Shown: piece by piece, positions 44,807-52,520 of the stretch
Layout: each line of letters begins with the position of its first letter
Numbering within the stretch: position 1 is the first letter of the stretch
From: Clostridia bacterium
GTDB taxonomy: Bacteria; Bacillota; Clostridia; Oscillospirales; CAG-272
Reading direction: 5' to 3'
DNA length: 64,000 nt
NCBI GenBank assembly: GCA_017411745.1
Contig: JAFQPM010000008.1
Span: 33,540-97,539 of the forward strand
The notes under the pieces: generated by a model
Database searches by the model: none
Told to the model about the DNA's origin: nothing
Seen by the model: only the letters and a program-made list of their open reading frames with translations
Translations under genes and position numbers: made by a program

Positions 44807-47014
44807 ATGAATCGCTCAAAATTTCTTGCGCTTTTGTTAGCTCTCGTTATGCTGATCTCCGCCGCGGCGTGTGATCTCTCATCAAATAACGAAGAAACAA
44901 CAGACAAACCCACAGAATCCACTACCGAAGGTACTACTGAAGGCACCACCGAAGGTACTACCGAAGGCACCACCGAAGGTACTACCGAAGGCACCACCGA
45001 AGGCACCACCGAAGGCACTACCGAAGGTACCACCGAGGAGACCACCGAGGAGACCACCGAGGAGACCGCCGATAAACCCGAGGATGAAATCAAGGTAATC
45101 ACCATTGCAGAGGCGCTCGAGCTTTGCGGCGAGCCCGGCCACATAACTTCTGAACGTTACTACATCCGCGCCACGATCAAAACCATTACCAACCCCACGT
45201 ACGGTGCAATGGTAATCACCGATGGAACGGGTGAGATCGAAGTATACGGAACCTACAGCTCAGACGGCGAGCTGCGCTTCTCCGAAATAGACGAAACACC
45301 CGTCAAGGGCGACGAGGTGCTTCTGCATTGTATCCTCCAGAACTACAACGGAACCAAAGAGGTTCAGAATGCAAGACTTATAGAATTCGTTTCCAACCAA
45401 GGCAATTTTGACGTTTCCGAATACAAGAGCGCGACCATCGCCGAGGCAAGAGCCGCACAGACGGGCGAAAAGCTCCTTGTCAGCGGCATTGTGGCTCGTA
45501 TTACTTATGCAAACGGATACAAGCCCTCGGGCTTCATTCTCGTAGACGGCGGTGAATCCATCTACGTCTATAATAACGATGCCGCAGGTCAGGTCAAGAT
45601 CGGAAATCGCGTAACGGTTGCCGCATCGAAGACCTATTGGATACTTGAATCCGAATCGGGCAACGCGGCAGCTCACGGATACAAGGGCTGTAATCAGCTT
45701 GAGGATGCAACTATAGTTTCCAACGACAAGGGCAACAACGAGTGGATAAGCTCAGCTATTGAATCCGCAACCGTAAAGGAGCTTATGGATACCCCCGTAA
45801 GCGAGGACATCACTACTAAGATATTCAAGGTTACCGCGCTTGTCAAGAAGGTTCCCGGCAACGGCTTCACAAATTACTACATCAACGACCTCGATGACAA
45901 GACCGGCTCCTACACCTACACCCAGTGCAACGGCGGCGATTTCGAATGGCTTGACGAGTTCGACGGCAAGATCTGCACGGTCTACCTCGTAGTTCTCAAC
46001 GCCAAGTCCTCGGTTTCGGGATGCGTATATCGTTTCCTGCCCGTAGCCGTCGCGGACGAAGGCTTCACCTTTAACACCGACGACGCCTCGGAGTTTGCGG
46101 CAATATACCACGGAGCAACCCAGTTTGATAAGCTCTATACGGGCGATCCCGCGCTTGAGCTTGTAACGAGCGTATCCTCCGAGCTTCTCGGCTTTGAGAA
46201 TGCAACTCTTTCCTATTCCTCGAGCGACGAGACCGTGATCAAGTTCACTGTCGAAGACGGCAAGACCGTTATGCACTGTCTTGCAAGCGGTACCGTTACA
46301 ATAAGCGTCAAGGGTGCTTATAATGACATAGAACACACCGAAACCGTAACCGTTACGGTTAACATTCCCACGGAGGAGATCCCCTCCATCTCGGTCGGTG
46401 AGGCAATCGATGCAGAGATCGGCGAGATCGTGACCGTCAAAGGAATAGTTGGTCCTTCCTTAGTAAATCAGGACGGCTTCTACCTCATAGACGAAACCGG
46501 TGTTATCGCAGTAGTTATGACCAAGGACGAGCTTGCAAAGGTACAGCTCGGCAACGAGATCATCCTCAAGGGAACGAGAGCAATAAGACTCAAGGACGGC
46601 GCAACCGTATTCGGTCAGACCAACCTTGACGCGTGCGAGATCCTAGTCAACAACTACGGCTCACACGATTACTCCACCGCAACATTTATAGAGGGCATAT
46701 CTCCCAAGGACTTCGCCGACCTTGATCCCAATGAGGATCACGGCACCGAGGTCTACGTTCTCACCGCAACCGTCGAGGTGGTCGAAACACCCTACTACAC
46801 CAGCATGAAGCTCAAGAGTGGCAACGTCACCATCTCCCTGTATTGCGCGAGCGCAGGCCAGTACGGCTTCCTCAAGCAGTACAACGGTCAGGAAATAACT
46901 GTCGAGATCGCTCCTTGTAACTGGAATGCTAAAACCTACTACACAGGCTGTGTCCTCGCAGTCAGACACGCAGACGGAAGCAAGACCTGTAACGAGCTGA
47001 ATTTCAGCAAATAA
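44807..47014 (+). CDS. Large lipoprotein with TTEG tandem linker and several OB-fold-like domains
   Basis: 735 residues. Lipobox LISAAAC (Cys about 23). A linker of TTEG repeats covers about residues 38-85. At least four OB-fold-like beta modules follow, each with a VxGIV/IRATI opening and a DGTGEIEVYG-type strand: about 110-195, 215-285, 325-410, and 520-620, with a fifth partial one at about 640-735. A BIG2-like domain (about 425-515) lies between. Related OB-fold modules occur in secreted nuclease-associated and YgiW-type proteins, where they bind nucleic acids or polysaccharides. No catalytic motif is visible. It is monocistronic, with strong promoter and terminator. Confidence 0.72.
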   Translation: MNRSKFLALLLALVMLISAAACDLSSNNEETTDKPTESTTEGTTEGTTEGTTEGTTEGTTEGTTEGTTEGTTEGTTEETTEETTEETADKPEDEIKVITIAEALELCGEPGHITSERYYIRATIKTITNPTYGAMVITDGTGEIEVYGTYSSDGELRFSEIDETPVKGDEVLLHCILQNYNGTKEVQNARLIEFVSNQGNFDVSEYKSATIAEARAAQTGEKLLVSGIVARITYANGYKPSGFILVDGGESIYVYNNDAAGQVKIGNRVTVAASKTYWILESESGNAAAHGYKGCNQLEDATIVSNDKGNNEWISSAIESATVKELMDTPVSEDITTKIFKVTALVKKVPGNGFTNYYINDLDDKTGSYTYTQCNGGDFEWLDEFDGKICTVYLVVLNAKSSVSGCVYRFLPVAVADEGFTFNTDDASEFAAIYHGATQFDKLYTGDPALELVTSVSSELLGFENATLSYSSSDETVIKFTVEDGKTVMHCLASGTVTISVKGAYNDIEHTETVTVTVNIPTEEIPSISVGEAIDAEIGEIVTVKGIVGPSLVNQDGFYLIDETGVIAVVMTKDELAKVQLGNEIILKGTRAIRLKDGATVFGQTNLDACEILVNNYGSHDYSTATFIEGISPKDFADLDPNEDHGTEVYVLTATVEVVETPYYTSMKLKSGNVTISLYCASAGQYGFLKQYNGQEITVEIAPCNWNAKTYYTGCVLAVRHADGSKTCNELNFSK
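44921..45068 (+). repeat. 12-bp in-frame tandem repeat (ACCGAAGGTACT-type)
   Basis: About ten copies of ACC-GAA-GGT/GGC-ACT/ACC encode TEGT repeats, then three ACCGAGGAG-type copies encode TEET. The third position alternates between GGT and GGC, giving a higher-order 24-bp pattern. The unit length is a multiple of three, so copy-number change would alter linker length without frameshift. Confidence 0.9.
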
Positions 47015-47023
47015 ATAATAATC

Positions 47024-47062
47024 AACCGACTCGCGAAAAATTGTCGCGAGTCGGTTTCATTT
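47024..47062 (+). terminator. Terminator of the OB-fold lipoprotein gene
   Basis: Stem AACCGACTCGCGA (47024-47036) with TCGCGAGTCGGTT (47044-47056), 7-nt loop, then TCATTTTT. Confidence 0.88.
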
Positions 47063-47179
47063 TTAGCTTCTAAACTTCAAGTTGCTCATTAAAAAAAGGG
47101 ATAATGCACTATGTTTGATGGTTGTGACCCAAAAATCAAAATTATCTTCAAAGCATTATAAGTTTTTCGCAAAAACCTC

Positions 47180-47207
47180 TTGACATTTGGGAAGAATATG
47201 GTATAAT
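47180..47207 (+). promoter_or_regulatory. Promoter of the nucleotidase-guanylate kinase gene
   Basis: TTGACA, 16 bp, TATAAT, 145 bp before ATG 47352. It is followed within about 20 nt by an intrinsic terminator. Confidence 0.82.
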
Positions 47208-47225
47208 TACTACACAATAAGTCAA

Positions 47226-47272
47226 CAGCTTTGCGCGATTTCTGTATCAAACGCGAAAAGCTGCTTTTTTTA
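47226..47272 (+). terminator. Intrinsic terminator within the 5' leader (possible attenuator)
   Basis: Stem CAGCTTTGCGCG (47226-47237) with CGCGAAAAGCTG (47252-47263), one mismatch, followed by CTTTTTTTA. It lies between the promoter and the coding sequence, so read-through would be needed for expression of the gene at 47352. The remaining part of the 47015-47351 spacer shows no gene. Confidence 0.7.
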
Positions 47273-47351
47273 TCCCCAAATACCGCCAAAGCTTCATTTT
47301 GTACGCGTGCCGCGCATACTAATAACCAATAGCAAAGAAAGAGAGTGAAAT

Positions 47352-48461
47352 ATGAATAGAAAATACAGATTATCCACCGCGTTGGACATAGATGATCTTT
47401 TAATGGAATGCACAAGCTATGCGATCCGTCTGGCTAACGAAAAATATAAATTCGATCCCCCTATGACTATGTACGAAAAGGACCGTTGGGGTAAGATCGG
47501 AAAGCGAATAGACAGCATTTACCCTTATTTTAACGATGCCGAATTTTATCGCACACAGCCCGTTTATGAGGGCGCAAAGGAATTTGTCCGCAAGCTGAGT
47601 CAAATGACCGAGGTGTACGTATGCACCGCAGTACCGCCGCAATTTATGGGCATTCGCGCCCAGCGTATTATGGAGGAATTCCCCGAGATCCCCGCTGATC
47701 ACATCTATATGGGGGCACGCAAGGATAATATCCACACGGATATTTTGTTTGACGACGCTATGCATAACATTCTTAATTCAAGCGCAAAATATCCCGTTTT
47801 GATGCGCCGCCCGTGGAATCAGGAGGCAACGGGAATGCTGGCAGTCAATCACTACGACGAGTTTTTGAAGATCGTGGAGATCATCGCGGAAAGCTATTCG
47901 GCAAAGCCGAGTGAGAGCGAGCCTGCAAAGTCCGATATCGTCGTGCTCGTCGGTCCTTCCAGTACGGGCAAATCAAAGCTCGCTGCGCGTTTCCTTGCGG
48001 AAAACGACAATTTTGAAAAATTGTCAAGCTATACTACAAAGGACCCCACTGCCCTCGAGGAAAACACGTGGTATAATTACGTTTCCCTTGAAGATTTCAG
48101 ACGTATGTGTGATAGTGGTGAAATGCTGCAGTCCACGATGTATGCGGGTCACGGATACGGCTCCAAAAAGGGTGATATTGAAAAGATACTCGCGGGCGGC
48201 AAGCGAGTGCTGACTACCATGGACATTTGCGGCGCGATGTCACTCAAAACCCAGTTCAAGAACGTGACCACCGTGTATATCAAGCGTGAAAAGCGTGCAC
48301 TTATGGCAAATATAATTCGCAAAAACTCCTCGGTCGAGGATAAGGTCAATCGCTTGGCAGCGCTTGAATATATAGAAAAAAACGCGGCACTCTGCGACTA
48401 CGTCATAAGCTTTGAGGACTACGACGACGCTCTTTGCCAGCTCAACAAAATATTAAAGTGA
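47352..48461 (+). CDS. Fusion of 5'(3')-deoxyribonucleotidase (NT5C-like HAD) and guanylate kinase-like domain
   Basis: 369 residues. The N-terminal half (about 1-180) has the HAD nucleophile motif STALDIDDLLME (DxD) and a cap-like region ending with the LFDDAMHNI Asp motif, as in NT5C-type 5'-nucleotidases and their bacterial relatives. The C-terminal half (about 195-369) is a guanylate-kinase-like domain with P-loop VVLVGPSSTGKSKLAARFL, then SSYTTKDP, a region like the GMP-binding loop, and FVISFEDYDDALCQL-type ending. The usual guanylate-kinase S-Y-T-T-R-x-P-R motif is changed to SYTTKDP, so substrate specificity may be altered. It could both remove and add phosphates on nucleotides; the combination is unusual. 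Confidence 0.75.
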   Translation: MNRKYRLSTALDIDDLLMECTSYAIRLANEKYKFDPPMTMYEKDRWGKIGKRIDSIYPYFNDAEFYRTQPVYEGAKEFVRKLSQMTEVYVCTAVPPQFMGIRAQRIMEEFPEIPADHIYMGARKDNIHTDILFDDAMHNILNSSAKYPVLMRRPWNQEATGMLAVNHYDEFLKIVEIIAESYSAKPSESEPAKSDIVVLVGPSSTGKSKLAARFLAENDNFEKLSSYTTKDPTALEENTWYNYVSLEDFRRMCDSGEMLQSTMYAGHGYGSKKGDIEKILAGGKRVLTTMDICGAMSLKTQFKNVTTVYIKREKRALMANIIRKNSSVEDKVNRLAALEYIEKNAALCDYVISFEDYDDALCQLNKILK

Positions 48462-48473
48462 AAATCAAGAAAA

Positions 48474-48522
48474 AATGATATGCACCCCAAAAGTTTCTAA
48501 CTTTTGGGGTGCATATCATTTC
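48474..48522. terminator. Long-stem bidirectional terminator
   Basis: A 20-bp stem: AATGATATGCACCCCAAAAG (48474-48493) with its complement at 48501-48520, 7-nt loop. It lies between the convergent fusion gene and the threonine-aldolase-like gene. Confidence 0.88.
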
Positions 48523-48546
48523 TCTGCTCTTCTGCAATTTTTAAAC

Positions 48547-49572
48547 TCAAATTATCCTGCTAAGCGCCTCAATATCCTCTTTCGTAGTCGCCCAGCTCGT
48601 CGCAAAACGCACCGCGCAATGCTCCGTGTCAACACGCTCCCAAACCTCAAAGCGCACGAGAGGCTCCAGCTCTGCGATCTTTTCGTCCGAAAGAACGATA
48701 AACTGCTGATTTGTCGGCGAATTTTTAAAAAATCTGTATCCCTTTTCGTGGAAAAGCTGCTTGAGATCCTCCGCGCGATCGATCGCGTTCTTGCTGATCT
48801 CAAAATAAAGCCCGTCAGTGAAAAGAGTGTCAAACTGAATTCCAAGCAGCCTTCCCTTCGCCAAAAGCGCTCCGTTTTGCTTCACGGTAGTGAAGAAATG
48901 CTTCGGCGCATTGTTGTGCGTAAAGACCACCGCCTCACCGCAAAGCGCGCCCACCTTAGTGCCGCCAATGTAGAAAACGTCGCAAAGCTCGGCAATCTCG
49001 GTCAGCTTGACGTCGGTCTCGCGGCTCATGAGCCCGTAGCCAAGACGCGCACCGTCAAGGAATAACGGAATAGAATATCGACGGCAAAGTGCCGAGATCT
49101 CCTTCAATTCTTCAAGCGTGTAGAGCGTTCCGTACTCGGTCGGATGGGAAATATAGACCATTCCGGGAAAGACCATGTGCTCGTGCGCGCCGTCGGCGTA
49201 AAAGTTCTCGATCAAAGCCGCCGCATCCCCGGCGCGAAGCTTTCCATCGTATCCGGGTACGGTCAACACCTTGTGTCCCGAAGCCTCGATCGCACCCGCC
49301 TCGTGAGCGCTGATATGCCCCGTCGTCGCGGCTATGACTCCCTCGTAATTTTTCAGCATCGAGTCGATCACGATTCGGTTGGTCTGCGTGCCTCCGACAA
49401 GAAAACGCACGTCCGCATCCTCTCTGCCGCACGCCGCACGTATTTTCTCGCGAGCCTGCTCTGTGTAAACGTCGTTTCCATAACCCTTGCAAGCCTCCAT
49501 ATTCGTACGCACAAGCGCCTCTAATATCCTCGGGTGAGCACCTGTATTGTAATCACATTCAAAAGATAGCAT
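48547..49572 (-). CDS. PLP-dependent threonine aldolase-like enzyme
   Basis: 341 residues from ATG 49572 (GGAGG 5 bp upstream). Fold type I aminotransferase-like protein of the beta-eliminating lyase/threonine aldolase family. Visible blocks: FLVGGTQTNRIVIDS, GHISAHEAGAIEASGHKV, LFLDGARLGYGL with the PLP Asp, and the Schiff-base Lys in FYIGGTKVGALCGEAVV (about residue 207). The low-specificity L-threonine aldolase would cleave threonine or allo-threonine to glycine and acetaldehyde. It is monocistronic with its own promoter. Confidence 0.9.
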   Translation of the reverse strand: MLSFECDYNTGAHPRILEALVRTNMEACKGYGNDVYTEQAREKIRAACGREDADVRFLVGGTQTNRIVIDSMLKNYEGVIAATTGHISAHEAGAIEASGHKVLTVPGYDGKLRAGDAAALIENFYADGAHEHMVFPGMVYISHPTEYGTLYTLEELKEISALCRRYSIPLFLDGARLGYGLMSRETDVKLTEIAELCDVFYIGGTKVGALCGEAVVFTHNNAPKHFFTTVKQNGALLAKGRLLGIQFDTLFTDGLYFEISKNAIDRAEDLKQLFHEKGYRFFKNSPTNQQFIVLSDEKIAELEPLVRFEVWERVDTEHCAVRFATSWATTKEDIEALSRII

Positions 49573-49605
49573 ATCTGCCTCCACGTTCATAAAACTATTA
49601 CGTTG

Positions 49606-49634
49606 ATTGTACCATAAAAAACCGCTTTTTTCAA
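49606..49634 (-). promoter_or_regulatory. Predicted promoter of the threonine aldolase-like gene
   Basis: Minus strand TTGAAA, 17 bp, TACAAT, 34 bp upstream of ATG 49572. Confidence 0.65.
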
Positions 49635-49680
49635 CCTCTTTACACAAATAAAGCGCTCTTTCACCAGAAGGCTGGGATAT

Positions 49681-50301
49681 TCACGCCTTTTTCGAAAGCT
49701 TTTTTTGTATTCTCGCCGCAACTATATCAAGCGCGGTTTTGTTTCGCCCTCCGTTGATAATAATATCCGCATACTTTTTCGTGGGCTCAACGTAAATGCC
49801 GTGCATGACCTTGACCGTGCTTACGTACTGATTGATAACCCCGTCAATATCGCGGCCTCTCTCGGTTACGTCGCGGCGAAGACGGCGTAAAATTCGCTCG
49901 TCGGCATCCGCGTCCGCAAATATCTTAATATCGAAAAGCTCGCGCAGCCTCTCGTCGTGGAAGGTAAGAATACCGTCAATTATAATAACGGGAGTCGGAC
50001 AGATCCGTGTAAATTCGGAGCATCTTGTGTGTATGCAGAAATCGTAATTAGGCACGTCAACGCACTCGCCTGAAATGAGCTGACGGAGATGCTTTACGAG
50101 CAGATCGGTGTCAAGCGCATCGGGACAGTCGTAGTTTGTCTTAACTCTCTCCTCCATCGTAAGATGATCCTGCGCCTTATAGTAATTATCGTAAGAAATA
50201 ATAGTTATGTCCTCGGGAAAAAGCTTCTTGAGTCCGTTTGCAAAGGTCGACTTACCCGAGCCCGTGCCTCCCGCAATTCCTATTAACATCGGTATTGACA
50301 T
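49681..50301 (-). CDS. udk: Uridine kinase
   Basis: 206 residues from ATG 50301, which lies 7 bp from GGAGG; ATG 50307 is too close to it. P-loop GIAGGTGSGKSTFANGL (about 7-23), DNYYKAQDHLTMEER substrate-binding block, NYDCPDALDTDLL and the PNYDF motif typical of Udk. It phosphorylates uridine and cytidine in salvage, complementing the cytidine deaminase encoded 20 kb away. It has its own promoter. Confidence 0.93.
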   Translation of the reverse strand: MSIPMLIGIAGGTGSGKSTFANGLKKLFPEDITIISYDNYYKAQDHLTMEERVKTNYDCPDALDTDLLVKHLRQLISGECVDVPNYDFCIHTRCSEFTRICPTPVIIIDGILTFHDERLRELFDIKIFADADADERILRRLRRDVTERGRDIDGVINQYVSTVKVMHGIYVEPTKKYADIIINGGRNKTALDIVAARIQKKLSKKA

Positions 50302-50331
50302 AATCATCCCTCCTTTGAGCTTTACACGTTA

Positions 50332-50360
50332 AGTATAGCATAATTTTTAAAATTAGTCAA
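50332..50360 (-). promoter_or_regulatory. Predicted promoter of udk
   Basis: Minus strand TTGACT, 17 bp, TATACT, about 31 bp upstream of ATG 50301. Confidence 0.7.
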
Positions 50361-50387
50361 TAACTCATAAATCAACAAAAAGAAACA

Positions 50388-50442
50388 AAAAATCAGCAAC
50401 AACCGCCTCCACATCTGCAAGAGGCAATCGCCGCTGATTATG
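50388..50442 (-). terminator. Terminator of the rubrerythrin-ferritin-rubredoxin cluster
   Basis: Imperfect long hairpin: AATCAGCGGCGATTGCCTC and GAGGCGGTTGTTGCTGATT on the minus strand with G-U and mismatch positions, then TTTTTTG. Confidence 0.65.
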
Positions 50443-50453
50443 TTTTGTTTGTA

Positions 50454-50609
50454 TTATTCCTCCGCCTCAAAAGCGTCCTTACCAAGACCGCAAATCGGGC
50501 ACTCAAAGTCCTCGGGAATATCCTCCCAAGCCGTTCCGGGAGCGATACCGTTGTCGGGATCGCCAAGCGCGGGATCATATTCATATCCGCAGGGGCATAC
50601 GTATTTCAT
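50454..50609 (-). CDS. Rubredoxin with shortened first Cys pair (CxC)
   Basis: 51 residues from ATG 50609 (AAGGAGG 7 bp upstream). Typical rubredoxin body: [20 protein letters not shown], then [16 protein letters not shown] with the second Cys pair CxxC. The first pair is spaced as C5-P-C7 (VCPCGYEY) instead of the usual CxxCG, one residue shorter. It could still bind an Fe(SCys)4 centre with altered geometry. It probably delivers electrons to the rubrerythrin encoded upstream, in superoxide/peroxide defence. Confidence 0.88.
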   Translation of the reverse strand: MKYVCPCGYEYDPALGDPDNGIAPGTAWEDIPEDFECPICGLGKDAFEAEE

Positions 50610-50706
50610 AAAAAAATCCTCCTTAATTGTCATATGTATCATAGATTGTTCCCGCCGAAAAATTATTCTATTCGCACGGGAAAGTAAATGTTTGTTTCGA
50701 TTTTAA

Positions 50707-51216
50707 TTACAGAACAAGACTCGGTGCAGTGTAAACTCTGCCCGCGTACTCCTGATCGAGCGCATACAGACCCTTGGGGTCGCTTCCGAAAAGCTTGTAG
50801 CGGTTGATCATCGAGTCGGCATTGTCCTCTTCCTCCATCTGCTCGTCAACGAACCAGTCGAGGAACTTCATCGTTCTGTAATCTCTCGCCTCGTAGCACT
50901 CGTGGTAGATCGCGTTGATGAGCGAGGTCACGTATCTCTCATGCTCCGCCGCTACCTCAAGCGGACTAAGAATACCCTCGTATGTCTTGTCGGGCTTAGC
51001 GATCGCCTCAAGCGTGACCTTCCAGCCGTTGTTCTGCATATATTTTAAGAACAGAAGGGCGTGATCGCGCTCCTCTTGCGCCTGGATCATATAATAATTT
51101 GCATAACCGTCGAGATCGAGCTCGTCGTAATGATTTGCAATATCAACGTAAAGATACGCGCTGTAAAGCTCCTTGTTGATCTGCTCGTTAAGCAGTGCCT
51201 TTATCTTATCGTTCAT
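50707..51216 (-). CDS. ftnA: Non-haem ferritin
   Basis: 169 residues, the standard length. Four-helix bundle ferritin with ferroxidase residues visible in NKELYSAYLYVDIANHYDE, AQEERDHALLFLKYM (ExxH) and WFVDEQMEEEDNADSM. It stores iron as a mineral core and removes Fe(II) that would react with peroxide. It lies between the rubrerythrin and rubredoxin genes, all downstream of the Rrf2 regulator. A REP-like hairpin separates it from the rubrerythrin gene. Confidence 0.93.
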   Translation of the reverse strand: MNDKIKALLNEQINKELYSAYLYVDIANHYDELDLDGYANYYMIQAQEERDHALLFLKYMQNNGWKVTLEAIAKPDKTYEGILSPLEVAAEHERYVTSLINAIYHECYEARDYRTMKFLDWFVDEQMEEEDNADSMINRYKLFGSDPKGLYALDQEYAGRVYTAPSLVL

Positions 51217-51234
51217 AATAATCTCCCTTCTAAA

Positions 51235-51302
51235 TTTTTATTGAAAGTTTTTGAGGGGAGCGCGAGGGGAACTTTTTTCAAAAAGCTCCCCTCGCACCGC
51301 AT
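51235..51302. repeat. REP-like hairpin element (copy 1)
   Basis: TTGAAAGTTTTTGAGGGGAG, then a hairpin with arms GCGAGGGGAACTTTTTT and AAAAAGCTCCCCTCGC. The same element, with a few changes, lies in inverse orientation at 56757-56822. It fills the ferritin-rubrerythrin gap and could terminate or stabilise transcripts. Confidence 0.78.
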
Positions 51303-51310
51303 CCCACCAA

Positions 51311-51856
51311 TCAACCAAAGTATCTAGCAAGCAGACCCTCGAAAGCCTTGCCGTGTCTTGCTTCGTCGCGAGCCATCTCGTGAACGGTGTCGTGGATAGC
51401 GTCGAGATTGAGCTGCTTAGCCATCTTAGCGAGCTCGAACTTGCCCTGAGTTGCGCCGTTCTCTGCTTCAACGCGGAGCTCAAGATTCTTCTTGGTAGAA
51501 TCGGTAACGACCTCACCGAGAAGCTCAGCAAACTTTGCAGCGTGCTCTGCCTCCTCCCAAGCAGCCTTTTCCCAGTAAAGACCGATCTCGGGATAACCCT
51601 CTCTGTGAGCAACTCTTGCCATAGCGAGATACATACCAACCTCGGTGCACTCGCCCATAAAGTTAGCGCGAAGACCCTCCATGATCTCCTCAGGAGCGCC
51701 CTGAGCAACACCAACTACGTGCTCTGCAGCCCACATTCTCTCCTCTTCCTTGACCTCGTTAAACTTCTCGGCAGGAACCTTGCACTGAGGGCATCTCTCG
51801 GGAGCAGAATCACCTTCGTGAACGTAACCGCAAACAGAACATACAAACTTTTTCAT
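51311..51856 (-). CDS. Reverse rubrerythrin (rubredoxin domain N-terminal)
   Basis: 181 residues from ATG 51856 (GGAG upstream; ATG 51862 is slightly closer to it). An N-terminal rubredoxin-like domain with C6xxC9 and C22xxC25, then a ferritin-like di-iron domain with EEAEHAAKF and [11 protein letters not shown]. The domain order is the reverse of classical rubrerythrin, as in clostridial revRbr proteins, which act as NADH-linked peroxide and oxygen reductases. It begins 37 bp after the Rrf2 gene. A REP-like hairpin follows it. Confidence 0.92.
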   Translation of the reverse strand: MKKFVCSVCGYVHEGDSAPERCPQCKVPAEKFNEVKEEERMWAAEHVVGVAQGAPEEIMEGLRANFMGECTEVGMYLAMARVAHREGYPEIGLYWEKAAWEEAEHAAKFAELLGEVVTDSTKKNLELRVEAENGATQGKFELAKMAKQLNLDAIHDTVHEMARDEARHGKAFEGLLARYFG

Positions 51857-51893
51857 AATCAAAATCTCCTTTTAAGTAAATATAAAATAATTT

Positions 51894-52337
51894 TTAGTTT
51901 TTTATAATATCGGCTATGTCGGCGTGACTCACGTTTTTGTCGTGAAGCATCCTCACCGTTATAGAGCCGAGATTTTCAATGAGCTTATCGTTTATCGCAT
52001 CAAACGCGACGTGCATCTTGCAATCAAGCTTGCAGGGGTTTCGCGAGCATTCGTGATCGCATTCGAGACATTTCGAGATCCGCACGGGCCCGTCGATCAG
52101 CTCAATGATCTCAAGCACCCTTATCTCCTCGCCCGAGCGTGTCAGCTCGTATCCTCCCTGAACACCCTTGTAAGACCTGACGTACCCTGCCGTGTTCAGC
52201 TTGCGCAGAACCTTCAGCGCGATCTTCGGAGTAATGCAAGCAATGTCCGCTATGGTGGACGCGCCGGTCTTCTCTCCGAGGCTGTCGAGTATCAGACATA
52301 TTCGGATGGCATAGTCGGCTTCTTGTGTAACTCTCAT
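51894..52337 (-). CDS. Rrf2-family regulator with probable Fe-S cluster site
   Basis: 147 residues with an AAAGGAGG ribosome binding site. Winged helix with MRVTQEADYAIRICL start and YVRSYKGVQGGYELTR wing typical of Rrf2/IscR/NsrR. Cys90, Cys93, Cys97, Cys102 and Cys106 lie in the loop KCLECDHECSRNPCKLDC; this provides ligands for a cluster, as in IscR/NsrR. It heads the rubrerythrin-ferritin-rubredoxin cluster and is preceded by an inverted repeat overlapping its promoter, so redox-controlled autoregulation is likely. It might sense oxygen, peroxide, nitric oxide or iron status. Confidence 0.9.
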   Translation of the reverse strand: MRVTQEADYAIRICLILDSLGEKTGASTIADIACITPKIALKVLRKLNTAGYVRSYKGVQGGYELTRSGEEIRVLEIIELIDGPVRISKCLECDHECSRNPCKLDCKMHVAFDAINDKLIENLGSITVRMLHDKNVSHADIADIIKN

Positions 52338-52358
52338 ATTGACTTACCCTCCTTTTCA

Positions 52359-52383
52359 AATGTCTACCTCTCGGGTACACATT
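52359..52383. promoter_or_regulatory. Probable Rrf2 operator
   Basis: Inverted repeat AATGTCTACC, 5 bp, GGTACACATT (one mismatch), overlapping the predicted transcription start. A third half-site GGTACACATT is at 52454-52463, upstream of the -35. Rrf2 proteins bind such dyads of about 25 bp; the assignment is inferred from position. Confidence 0.65.
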
Positions 52384-52384
52384 G

Positions 52385-52413
52385 ATTATAACACATCAAA
52401 AACGACTTGTCAA
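52385..52413 (-). promoter_or_regulatory. Consensus promoter of the Rrf2 operon
   Basis: Minus strand TTGACA, 17 bp, TATAAT, immediately upstream of the inverted-repeat operator. Confidence 0.85.
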
Positions 52414-52488
52414 TAGGTTTTTGAAAAAAATTTCAAAAAATTTTTACTAATTCGGTACACATTCGCAAACCCCTTATAGAATAAGGAA

Positions 52489-52520
52489 AAAGCGAGATCA
52501 AAAAATCAATCTCGCTCTAT
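52489..52520 (-). terminator. Terminator overlapping the end of the SLOG gene
   Basis: Stem AGCGAGAT (52491-52498) with ATCTCGCT (52509-52516), loop of about 10 nt, T tract after it on the minus strand. Its distal arm lies within the last codons of the gene. Confidence 0.65.

Noticed and set aside
44921..45068. Possible CRISPR or non-coding satellite
   Set aside because: The 12-bp unit is in frame with a lipoprotein linker and there are no spacers.
47180..47351. T-box or known riboswitch in the leader
   Set aside because: No T-box consensus, specifier loop or conserved aptamer core was found; only a terminator hairpin is supported.
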